Assembly (NCBI GenBank): GCA_900239685.1
Contig: OENT01000204.1
Coordinates: 22,275 to 86,274 of the forward strand
Source: Rotaria macrura
Lineage: Eukaryota; Rotifera; Eurotatoria; Philodinida; Philodinidae
Length of the DNA stretch: 64,000 nt
Direction of reading: 5' to 3'
The position numbers and the translations under genes are program-made. The notes under the pieces were generated by a model that was not told the DNA's origin, ran no database searches, and worked only from the letters and a program-made list of their open reading frames with translations. Positions 45,735 through 58,619 of the stretch are shown here, in pieces. The first letter of the stretch is position 1. Every line of letters begins with the position of its first letter.

Positions 45735-46620
45735 TGTGAATATCTTTAATTAAGAATATGAATTTAAATTTATTCTTTTTAATTATAAACAAGAATATCG
45801 AAATAATCCAGTAAACCTAAACTGAATGACGAGCTGTTTTCTTTTTGTGTATTCCAACAACAAAACACTCAATCAATCAACAAGCATACTTATAATGGAT
45901 AGGTGGAAAAATCAACTAATCATATATAACACTGAGTGCTTGAAGGAAGGACGGACGAGGATAAAAGCAACATGGAAAAATATATGAGTTATGAAAACAC
46001 TTTCAGATCTACTCTGTATAGAAGTTGTGATTTAAAAAATGCATTCGTTTTTAAAAGCTAATAAAATAAACCGATGAAATCTATTCATTTTCTATACAGT
46101 CACTCTCAGACATTTTGTTTTTGCTGTCAAACTCAAAGTGAGAAGAGTTGAGTTTTTATCCTCGATATCTTCATCACAATAATTTCTTTCCAATCTATGA
46201 TGTCATTAATTATAATCCTTGATTGAAATCATGTAAAATGATTTAATTGTACATCATCTGAGTATTGAACATCAATAATACATATGTCATCGATTTCTGC
46301 GTTTCAGAAATACTTATTATAAAATTCTCCTGATAAACACACATGTTTACTGTTCGATACATGTAACCTTTCATTAATCAATTCAAAAAACACCCTATCA
46401 TCGTGATGCATTATTTTTTTCTTTCCAATTAATTTTTCTGATTGTTCAAAAATCGTTTTTAAACAAATCACAATATGCAAATATCAATAAAAAAAGTGTA
46501 CAAAAAGAATTTTATTCGCTGTCAAAAAAGGATGAGTATGAGTGTTACTGATGGATTAACTAATGTAACATTGAACAATATTTACTAAAGGCAAAAAAAT
46601 AAGAACGATGTATTAAGTGA
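45735..46620. other. spacer between the DUF1772-like genes
   Basis: Contains the 5' flank of copy 1. About 55 bp immediately upstream of the ATG (45735-45790) are nearly identical to the flank of copy 2 (47143-47198). The 3' flanks of the two copies also share blocks (CCTTTCATTAATCA near 45000 and 46370), so the duplicated unit is about 1.4 kb. Confidence 0.6.
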
Positions 46621-47142
46621 CTAGAATCCTAAACGAAGTGAATTGTGCTGACTGAGTCCACATAACATTGCACCAAAACTAAGAATTGAGCCAATAGTGC
46701 GAACAAGATGAAGATCAGCCCATTTTTCGAGTAATTCTTTTTTTGTATTGTTATCAATTTGACTTTCATTTCCCGATTTCAAATGAACATTATCTGCAAG
46801 GATACGTTTATTCGTTGGACGAATAAAAATAATTGTATACGGAATCAAGCCAATAAACATTGATCCAGCAACAAGCCATAAATTTCGTTGAGATGATGCG
46901 CCAGTAATTCTTAAGCCATGTATGACACCAGATACACCGGCTACTGAAGAGGAAATAATTTGTGAGAGAGCTGCTCGTTTATACATATGTGGAAAAAATC
47001 GCCAATGTTCGTTGAGACCAAGTGCCACCATAGCAGGCACTTCACCTATTGTTGTATATAGAGCAGTACCAGCGAACAGACCTCCAGCAAAAACTGCTAC
47101 TTTATCCAGATGATCAAGAACAGACGAAGATCCAGCTGACAT
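46621..47142 (-). CDS. DUF1772-like four-helix membrane protein, copy 2
   Basis: Single exon, 173 codons, ATG at 47142. Nearly collinear with the gene at 45228: MSAGSSSVLDHLDKVAVFAG, EVPAMVALGLNEHWRFFPHM, LRITGASSQRNLWLVAGSMF. Differences are mostly conservative, and the C-terminus extends by LRLGF. Its start lies only about 290 bp beyond the 3' end of the Crumbs coding region, on the same strand. Function unknown. Confidence 0.7.
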   Translation of the reverse strand: MSAGSSSVLDHLDKVAVFAGGLFAGTALYTTIGEVPAMVALGLNEHWRFFPHMYKRAALSQIISSSVAGVSGVIHGLRITGASSQRNLWLVAGSMFIGLIPYTIIFIRPTNKRILADNVHLKSGNESQIDNNTKKELLEKWADLHLVRTIGSILSFGAMLCGLSQHNSLRLGF

Positions 47143-47430
47143 TGTGAATATCTTTAATTAAGAATATGAATTTAAATTTATTCGTTTTAATTATAAACAA
47201 GAATAAAGAAAAAAAGAAAAAGAAAACACAGTAAACTACATTGCATCAGATACATTTAGTTTTTGATACGTATCCATCATTACGACAAGAACAACAACCA
47301 GAAACATACAGCAGAACGAAAACAAACAAAAATAACGACGATCATAGGAGAGAAATTTGACTAATCATATCTGACACAAGTTGTTTCGTTCGCCGCGCTC
47401 TTGTTTAGACTAATGACATTTTTTGTTGCC

Positions 47431-50400
47431 TTATATCAATCGTTCTTCAGGTGGCGGTTTTAAGATCATACTGAATTCTACACGTGAACTTTGACCATTT
47501 TCATTTAATGCTGGTCGATATGTACCTCGTGATCGTCGACTTTCGCGTATACGGCCAATGACAACAGTTAGTAGAATAATGACTAATAATAATAATATCA
47601 CTACTCCAGGCCATATAATATAATGAGAAGAAAGTACAAATCGAGCAAGAGGTGTCTAGAAAGAAATAGATTTGATTAATGGAAAAGATTTCTGAAAACT
47701 TCAAGGAAATCTCTAATCGAAAGTCATCATAATTTATTGAGTTAATCAAATTCGATTTATTAATAAGATATTCTTTTGATGACTTTGAAATAACTTACGA
47801 TGTAAACTTTACTAGATTTCATTAAGAATCAAAGCGACATTGAAGACTATAGAATAATTCTTCTCATAAGACGAAATCGGCTCGTTTACTTTAGTTTAAT
47901 CAAGCTGACATAATATAACTTAATGCTGTAGGCTTTGAAATATTCATAGACTGATTTATGAGATCTTTACGCTTGTGCATTTTTTGCAACATAAATATAA
48001 ATGTTGAACTCTCTTTCGTCATAGTAAATAGAAACTGATGATTGAATGCATTCGAGTTTAAATGCTTTAACTTCACATAAAAGGCACAGTTAAATGAAAA
48101 TCATTCATCTGATAAATCACGTACATGAGACTTCGAATAAAGAAATCAATCAATGATCTCAAGTGTACAAAAAATTGACCAGTCATTTCTCGAATGTCCA
48201 CAATCAAAGCTTGCTTATGTCATTTATGCATTCTTTTTGCACAATAGAAAAAATATGATGACTTACTTCGTGTTCACATCGAAAACCAATAAAACTTTTT
48301 GGACATAAACAAATAAATCCATCAATTTGATCAATACAACTTGCATTATTATGACATGGACTACTAAGACATTCATTAATTTCAGTTGAACATGTTTTAT
48401 CTTTAAAGCCTATTGAAATAAAAATTTCATAATAAATAAACAAACAAACTAAATATTAACTATTATTTCTATATACCTGTTCCCGTACAATTACATGAAA
48501 ATCCTTGTTCATTATTGTCTATACATGTACCATTATTTCGACATGGCACTAATTCACAAGTCTGATATTCACAATGTAAACCTTGAAATAAAAGGAGAAA
48601 TTATTTCATTCATATTTTATCATTTGTTTCACTTTGTTATTCTACATGCCTGTAAAATTTGCTAAACATTGACATGTATAATTTATACCATCGGCACGAC
48701 ATATTCCATGATTAAAACATGGTTCATGTTCTAAACAAAGATGTTTGTGTTCACAATGTGTACCAAGATAATATTCTGAACATTCACATTGATAAGTACC
48801 ATGATAATTATGACATGTGCCATTATTTAAACAAACACTTGTTTGATTCATAATACATTCATCGATATCCAATTCACATTCATTTCCATACCATTCTTTA
48901 GAACATAAACATTTAGCCCGACCATTCGGTAGTCGTAGACATGTACCATTATGTTGACAATTCAATTTTGAACATAAATCATTTTCACACCGTGGACCAC
49001 TGTAACCATCATGACATTGACATTCAGTTTGAGGATTATCAACATATAGATTTGAACTCTTTAAAATACATGAACCATTATTTTGACATGAATTCAATCG
49101 ACCAAAACAAGTTGTATCAAGAGATATTAAACATTGTGAACTTATATAATTATTCGTACAATTACAATGATAACCATCAATGGTATCTATACAAATACCA
49201 CCATTAGCACATGGCGATGATTCACATTCATCAATATTTGTTTCACAACTACAAAAAAACAAACAATTTTATAAATTTTTTTTTACATCACTCATACATC
49301 TCTATGTTAAGATAAGCTGATTGTATCAAAAAAAAAACAACGACTTGTATGATTACATGCTTCACTTGTAGTGAATTAAATTAGTTTTTATCATTGTTCT
49401 TCATGAATATATTGTTACATGAATCGTCTTGATACGATAGATGACCTAACGAATAGTTTCGGATATTACCCATATAGAAAGTAATTAATCAGAAGAGATG
49501 AATTACGTCACAATTTAGTGAACATGCTATCGGACAAAGAAATACTCAAGGCAAACATGCATCAGTAATTTCTCAGGGTCATTTTATGATTGATAGAACT
49601 ACGATTGGAACATGGATACTTATCAAACTTCCCTAATGGAAGTTCATTAATATCGAGAAAATGAAAGTGACATGTAGAATAGACGGCAGAGTTTTACAAT
49701 TAAGAACAATAAAAAAAAAGTAGATTTATATCTGATAGGATCAGTAAAAGAGCTGTCATCTGAACTACGTTCATAATTTAAATAGTTATTCTTAATAATC
49801 ATCTGATAGCATTTTTTGCTTCGAAACATATTCATCTATTGATAGAATATCACGAAATATCTAATTCAAGAATTTCGACGATAACTACTATTTAGAGAGT
49901 AGAACTGTTCTATTCTTTCATGGAATTTGTTGACGCTTTCTTTACTCTTCTTTCATTGAGTCCTCCGGAAATAGAATGAGTAAGTAGTAATAGTAATAAA
50001 TGAGAGATTTTTATTTTCACCAATGTAATTCTCAATAGTTCAAGTAAATAGCTTTCACAATTAAATCATTAAACTCAATAAAATTTCTTCTATTTCAATT
50101 TATACGTTACTGTTTCATCCATCATTAGATTTCTAATTTATAGAACGCATACAATGTAAAATAACTTACAACTGCATAGTCTATTGTATACTTTTCATCT
50201 ATATTCATTATGAATAATCTCATTGATATTCACTTATACACATCTGTTTTCTTCTTCTATTAAATGAAATCAAAATGTGTCTAGCCGTAGCAACACACGA
50301 GATAGGAATGGCAACAAATGTATCAAAAATCATAATGAATAAATAATCACATTCGATTTCAATTGAAACTTACTATTTTCCAGTAAAACCTTGATGACAT

Positions 50401-53400
50401 TTACATGTATAATAACCATCGTTATTATCTTCACATATACTATGTTCAATTGAACAATTATTTCCTTGTAAACATTCATCAATATTTTCCTCACAATAAT
50501 CACCTTGCCATCCATGATTACATAAACATTTTCCGCGATCAAAATCATCCATACATTGTCCATGATGACAACTAATATTCTCACATATATTGTTAAATGT
50601 ACAATTATTTATTTGTACATTATCAATTTGTTCGACATATATTCTATTCATATGTTTATCATTATCAAATAATGTATCATTATAAAATGGTATATAAAGA
50701 TTTTCACCAATTAAAACATATTCTAAACAACCACGAAAACCATTGCCGATGATAATTTCAATTTGATGATTTGATAAAAATATGTCTTCGAATGTTAAAT
50801 TAATTGAATATGTATTGAAACGATTGAATATTAATGTTGAATTATTTAACCATTGAAAATGATATGTTATCCATTGTTCATATGTGTGATTATTTAATTC
50901 AATAATTAAATCATTTGTTAATGATGAATCACGATAAATTAAATTTTCTTCAGATAAATAAAAAGAAAAATAATTGAGATTCAATAAATTTTTTATTGTT
51001 AATAAATGTGCTGTTTGTAAATGTGCACGAAGACGAAATGATATTTCATTTGTCAATAATATTGTACTATAATTCAATGTTGCATTTAAATTACTTGAAT
51101 TGCCTTCAAATGTTCCAATAGCTAAACATTCTTGTTTATTATTATCAATTGTTATACAACTAAATCCATTTGGACAAAGACTACTGTTATTATAACTACA
51201 TATATCAATTTGTGAACAATTTTGACCGAACCAATTTGCTTCACATTGACATCTGATTATTGTTGGAAAGAAGATAAGAAAAATAAATATTAAAAAGTTT
51301 TTTATCATCTGATCTTGATTTATCATACGGATGTACATGTGTGTGAGTATGACACCAAAAACAAAAAAAAAAGAAAGAAAGAAACTATGTCGACACACTG
51401 ATTTGAACTTTTCGACCGCAATGAGTATAGAGAAAGAGAAAATGTAATTGCATTGTGACCGCCGTTCTGTCTCGTTCAGATTTACCTTTCCTATTTCTAT
51501 TATAGTACGGTTAAGAAAAGAAAAGAAAAAAAAATTTTCGTCGAGTTCTAGTCATGAGAATCTAATGTGTAACAGAGGTGACACGAGAGAAAAGGACAGT
51601 GGCATAGATGTGAGTTTGTATACATAGCACTTACGCCAGAGGATAAATTTATCCACTCAAGGTTCAGAAGACCGTCACAAAGAAAGAAATAATAGTGAAG
51701 TATATCACTTGAACACAAGACAGTGGACAGGATGTCTTATGAATTTTTTTTTTCTTTATTGATTCATTGATATATGTTTGTTATACTCAAAGATAACTTT
51801 TTCAAAACTAAAAATCATCAACTTACAAATAATCATTGGAATTAGTAACAATACAAGTTGCTTGATTTTGACATGGATCATATGGATAACAAGGATTATA
51901 TTCAACTTCTTTCATGTTTCGAACTGTAATATTGAAATTTTTATTTGCTTCTGTTGTATTAATAATTGATATTAATTGATTGTTAATTCTCAAATCTTGT
52001 AACCAACCATTTAGAGAACTATCGGGAATGAATTGAATTTTATTGAGTAGTACTTTATTATTTATTTTCGTTAATGATTGCTCATAAATTCTATCAATAA
52101 TTAATCGATTATTATTTAAATCAAGTTGAATTTGATGAGGACGACCATCGTTCACTATGTGTTCATTACGTAATTCATATTCTTCTAGTTTATGTTCATT
52201 ATCAATAATAATTAAATGAAAACGTCCATTAACTAATGTACCAATAATTTTTGATCGTGATCGATTTTGTAATATAAGATCACGTTTAAATCGATTTTGT
52301 TTTGTTGAAGAAACAATTTGAAAGAGTATGCCATTTAATTGCAATGTATTAAAGAAAAATGATACATTCGAAATTGATGATGATAGAGAAATATCAATTA
52401 AACTTGTTTGATAAAATAATACAATAGGTGCAACTGAAAACAAAGATATTTAAAAAATAAATGACATTCACAAGTCGACGTTTGTTACTTACTTTGATCA
52501 CATTGTTCACCGTAAAAAGGTGATTGACATTGACATGTATAATAAAACCAATGATCGTGACATAATTCATTTTTTCGACAAATTGAATTTTCACAAGCAT
52601 TTGTTCTATTAAAATATAGTGTCTATTTTTTTACTGTGGAAAATTTTGTTAGCTCATGATTAGCTTAGATGGGAACTTTTTCAATACATGCTTTTAGTTC
52701 TAAGTAGAGATTTTAGTGAGACAATGAAAATCTTCTGTTTATCGTCTATCAATCGGAAGAAAGAAGTATTTACTATGCATGCAACTTTCAACATATTCTA
52801 ACAATCATCAGATCTATCTATAGACAAAATTTCAGACTAAAATCAAACAAATTTGAATTTCTGTGGAACACGTAAGAAATGAAGAAATTAAATTATTCCA
52901 GAAACTTCGCTCGTTTGACCAATGTTGTAAGAACATTTTAAAAACAAAGAACTGGTTCATATTATTTCAACGGGAAAATATCATCGATTTTAATCTGTTT
53001 CTCGACAAAGTTACTCATCTTTCTTCCAATTTCAAATGTATCTTTGAATTAATTATTTTCTAAACATTCGATGAGTTACAATCATTAAAATTTTCAATCT
53101 TTTACTCGGCATAGCTATTGAAAATTTTACTTTAAATATTTCTCTATTGTATATTGGACATTTAATTAAAACTTATTGCTAGTCGTTCCATGCCATACAA
53201 GTAAGAAATCCTCAAATATTATCTTATCCAATATTTATATTTGTTAAAGACGAAGCACAGTGAAGTGTACTGTGTATACCAATTGATGGCTTGTTTTTCA
53301 ATTGAGAAAGGCGTAGGAAAAAAATAATTTTGTGATTCCATAGTACTTCTTTACATTTTTCGAATTACTGAATATATTATGATCGATCTCATCCTTTTTT

Positions 53401-56400
53401 CTTCGTTATTCCAAATTACTTAGATTCATTTTCTTGTTTTCTTAATCAAAAGCATAATCAGCATACCTTTCACAACCAAGTCTTATATGTTCATTGATGT
53501 CAACCAATTGATCTGTTACGACAACATTGTGTCCTTGATTAAAGGTTATTTCAATTTGACGAACACAACCAGAATAATTTCTATCACCGAATATAATCTC
53601 TTTTCGAAGTTCGAAATCATTGGTCGTCATTGGTCTATGAAATCTTTGTGACATTGAATTTCTCCCTATTCGAATATCGATCCATACATGAGATATATCA
53701 ATAATAATCATATTCCATTCTTCTTGACTATCAATATAGGTTGTTGATATAAGTCTATTATCTAAATTTGTCATAATACGATTATGAAGTAATTCTTGAT
53801 AAAAATGTTTTCCAATAGACAGGAGTGTAACTCTATTTAATGTTGTACGAAATTCATATTGAATACGTATTGGTAATAATGTATAACGATATGGTAGAAT
53901 TTTTGATATATTTATGAATGTATTATGCAAATGAAATATATTTGATAGACTTGAACGTGCCACAACTGAATTATTCACATTTTTTTGTCGTATATTACAA
54001 TTATAACCGTACCAACCAGTTTGACATTGACATTCATAACCATTTACTAAATCAAGACATTCACCATTTGGTGAACATGGTTTCGTATAACATTCATCAA
54101 TATTTATTTCACAAAAAAGACCTGCAAAACCTGGTAAACATAGACATTGTATTGTATGATTATGTATTTGACATAGGCCACCATTTAAACAAAGGTTTTT
54201 ATTTGATTGTATTTTACATAAATCTATCGATTCTTCACAAAATAAACCTTGATAGTTGAATAGACATTGACATTCAAATGTATTATTATTAAAATCATTA
54301 CATTGACCATTATTTTGACACGGATTTGATAAACATGGTGTTTGATATAGTTCACAATTATTACCTGTATAACCAAATGAACAATTACATGCATATTTTT
54401 CATAGTCGCGTTGACATTGACCATTATTTAAGCAAGGATTACTTTCACATGGATCAATTAGTTCTTGACAATAAGAACCTCTCGAATTTGTTGAACATAG
54501 ACATGTAAATTTATTTAATTGCGACATACATGTACCATTATTATAACATGGTTGACTTGAACAAAGATTTATCTCATTAAGACAATCGGGACCAGTCAGA
54601 CCAGGCGGACAATAACAACGATAATTTGTTGAATTTATCCAAAAACATGTACCACCATTTTCACACGGGCAAACAGAGTCCGATGAAGTTGTATTATGAA
54701 TACAAGATATAAAAGCTAAATGCAAAGAAAAGTAAACTAGATGGGCGAATTTTACATGAATGTTACAGATACGATTATAGGATAACAGTGAATTTTAATG
54801 ATGAATCTAATATTTAGTTATTTACTTTCGATTGATAAAAAATGCTAATGAATATAAATATATGATGTTGAAAAAAAATTTTCAAGCAATGAGAAAAAAT
54901 CATGTAATTGCTATGATTAGATGTTATTTCGATTCTCGCTTCCTTGAGTAATAAACACATGTTCTAAAATATGTCTACGAAAATTTCAAGTTTATCAATC
55001 ATTATAATTTATATTGATCTTTCAAATTTTCCTTGTGCAGTCATTCTCCTTATTAGCATGACTACTACTATATTAAAAATATTTTTGCAAGACGTCATGG
55101 TATACAATGCTGCATTACTTATTCCTACAGTGTACACATGGACCTCATATTGTAGCATTCATTCCTGTAAAAAAAGGTGTGAGTATCAGTATAGGTTCGG
55201 CTCTCTGTGACTTCTCTTCATAAATATAACCTCAAGTCATTTTTCCGATGTGTTACGAGACACTTTCAAAACAAACATGATACTACCATACTAACTATAG
55301 ACTACACAGTACAAATATAACAAATCGCTTTCAACTTCTATTGGACCTATCTTATCATATTGTGATTCACATGAACTATAAACGACAGTTCTATGGATGA
55401 TCGTTGTTGGATTAAACTCAGCAATCAACGTACCTGATGGACAATGACATTGGTCCGATGATTTCTCATTCACACATGTAAAATAGGTGTCAAGCACTTG
55501 ATTTCTTTCTGATCTACACGTATATGTTGCTGATAATTGATTGATTTGTTTTAATTTTTCTGTATCATTCACAATACATAAACTAGAATTCTGACATTGT
55601 ATTGTTGAATTTCTAGGTTGTATTCGTTGACAATGCGATGGAGTATTTTGACAATATTTCCCTATTGAAAAATACAAAATAGAAAGCCATGTTTGTTAAG
55701 AACTTATATGAAACATACCATAATATCCTGTTGAACATTGACAATGAAAACCGCCATCATAATTGTAACATGTTCCATTATTTACGCATGGATTTGCAAG
55801 ACATTCATCGACATCATATTGACAAACATTGCCTGTGTATGATGATAAACAACGACATTTGAAGCCATCGATCTTAAAAATATTGAATTCTCCTAATTGC
55901 TTTCTTTCTCAACAAAATTTTAAATCAATAGGAAACTCATACTTCATTAGTACATGTTCCATTTCGATTACAAGGCTGTGAAAGACAATAATTTATAGGT
56001 TTTTCACATGTTGGACCTATCCAACCCGGTGTACAATAACATCGATAGGAACCAATTTCATTGACACATCTATCAAAGATAAACATATTATTTCATTGTA
56101 TAAAATTTTCAAGCTTACGTTCCACCATTTCGACAGATCGATGGTAGAATAACACATTCATCAACATCTTCATCACATTGAACACCTGTATATGCCAATG
56201 GACACATACAAAGATATTGACCTCCTTTGAAATTATAACAAGTTGCATTTGAATAACACGGTGACGAATGACAAGGGTTTTGTTCAACACATAAACCATC
56301 TACATCTAAATGAATAGGTTAAAAGTGTTACATATCATAAGAATAAAATAAATCATTCTAATACTTCGTGTAAAATTTGGTTTACATTGACAATCAAATG

Positions 56401-58619
56401 AATTTAAACCATCAACACAATGTGTATTCGTTTTTGGACAAGTTATACCTTCACAATCATTAATATTTGTTTCACATCGATGACCTGTAAAACCTGGTCG
56501 ACATGTACAACGAAAGACAACATTGTCACTTTCAAGTATCGGATTACATTGAATTGCATCATTTAAACATGGTTCAGATAAACACGGATCCAATGTCTAA
56601 AAGAAAGAAATTTTCGTATAGACTGCTTATCATACGATGCGAAATTTCATCCATGAGATTTGTTAAGGTTGAGAAAAGAAAATTACGTTATATCTTCATC
56701 CGATTTTTAGGCTTCTGCAATCCCAAACACACGTCAATCCCTTTTATATTAAGACGTGCCCAATTGTCTTCAATAAATCTCTAGTTTATCAATTGTACCA
56801 TATATTTTCTATTGCCAACATCCAAAGAATATCTCGATTTCAGATTGATCGAAGCCCACTGTTACTAATTCATTGCAACATATGTTAAAATTACTAGTTT
56901 AACTAACACTCTGAAGTTCACTACTGATTGTATGTGTTCTCATACTCATCATCTATGAGCCAGACGAATATTCAGCAATAGCCAATACCAATCACTTCGT
57001 TGTCCTTCAAACGTTATTTTCTTAATATCTTATCAACTATGCTATTTCTCGATCAATCTTGAGTCAATGTTAAATATTGCTTAGTCGTACCATTTCACAA
57101 TTTTGTCCACCGAATGTATCCAGACAATCACATTTATATGTTCCTGGTAGATTAATACAAGCTCGTGCTGCTTTACATGGTTGTATTGTTTTACATTCAT
57201 CAATGTCTACTGAACAATCGATACCTGTCCATCCTGGATCTAGAATATTAATAATGAAAACAAAGCAACATTTTTTTTTTCTTCTTTCAACAATAATCCT
57301 CATACCACAAATACACGTATAACTATTTGGTAAATCAATACAACGGCTATGTTTGGGACATGGATTTGATTGACATTCGTCAATCGAATATTGACATTGA
57401 TCACCAGCAAAGCCTCGAAAAAATATTGATATTAATTAAATCAAAACATACAAGAAAATAATTAATTTTACCTGATGGACATACACATTGAGTAACATTT
57501 CTCAATAAATCAACATAACATACTCCTCGATTTTGACAATGATTATGTAAACATCGTACAGGTATTTTTTTCAATCCACATTCTAAATCTAAATGAATTC
57601 ATACTATAATAAAAATCCAAGAATTTATATATTTTTTTCTTTATCGACTTTTTCTAAGCTAGAGAAAATTTATCATACGTCTGAATTAGATGGCATGTTT
57701 TTAGAGTATTACCGATACAAACGAGATTCGAAACTATTTTAGTAGGAGTCTACATGTTTTTTAATACATTAGATATGATTAAGCCATAGAATAGTTTAGT
57801 GTATTGTCTATCAATGATAAAAATTCACTCTATCCATATGAACAAGCTTGTCGAATCTGATAATACTATCAATATGAAGTGAAAAGGTAAAATTTCTTAC
57901 TCACCAGTAAAAGGTCGACAATCAAATATTTTAAACAATGGACAATACTGTTCCGCATTATTCGTTGACGTACATGTTCGATATTCTATATATCACAGGA
58001 AAGTAAACATGTTTTATAACATATCGCTTCAATAAAAAGAAAAACTTCGTTACTAACCACAAGTTTTTATATTGATTAGACAATTTTTAAAATTAGTATC
58101 AAAACCTGAATATGGTAATAAACATGTTACATTCGTTTGTTGTTCATCAACAAGTACGTTAACATTTAATTTTGTTGTTACATATTTAATCGGATAATCA
58201 ATTAGAGGTATCAAACGCGTTTCATCACCATTGAATGATGCGAATACTTTCGATAGATCATCATTGAATGTTATATTAACATAATGCCATGTATCAATTT
58301 CATGATAATAATCAATAGCCGTTTGAAATTGATAATCAAAACTAGCCGAATATGGTAACAATAAATTAAAATTTCCAAATTGATATTCAATTTCTTCATT
58401 TTTATATGTATATATAATATGTAAACGAAAATCTTTTGTAACCAAACGAAATAGTTGACTATGTAATGAATTATATTGTTCAATATGAATTAAATCAATA
58501 TTAGGTAAACATGAACGATAACTGAATGCTATGCTTGTGCATGATATTTTATTATGTATAATAATAAGAATAAATAAAAAATAATAAATGGAAATTTGTC
58601 TTAGATTACCTTGAAACAT
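47431..58619 (-). CDS. crb: Crumbs apical polarity protein
   Basis: Eighteen exons on the minus strand: 58058-58619, 57905-57985, 57472-57582, 57306-57413, 57091-57239, 56365-56596, 56119-56305, 55943-56069, 55719-55872, 55434-55661, 53467-54715, 52493-52605, 51827-52433, 50374-51252, 48650-49248, 48477-48581, 48267-48409, 47431-47655; total 1953 codons, all phases agree. Layout: signal peptide (FQGNLRQISIYYFLFILIII), N-terminal laminin-G-like domain (to residue 187), nine EGF repeats, a Cys-rich unit, seven EGF repeats, then laminin-G-like domains near 900-1055, 1100-1280 and 1345-1520 separated by EGF repeats, more EGF repeats (about 27 in all), a helix (VVILLLLVIILLTVVIG) and a short tail. 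The tail has the FERM-binding RGTYRPAL and the PDZ ligand KPPPEERLI at the very end, diagnostic of Crumbs, which sets the apical domain with Stardust/PALS1. Intron 15 uses a GC donor. Confidence 0.95.

Noticed and set aside
48941-49207. Plus-strand frames rich in His, Tyr, Asn and Asp across the EGF region
   Set aside because: Reverse-strand shadows of crb EGF exons; the minus frame carries the Cys pattern and matched splice sites.
54971-55210. 79-codon plus-strand frame inside a crb intron
   Set aside because: Hydrophobic AT-rich frame without domain, within the 54716-55433 intron; no support for a nested gene.
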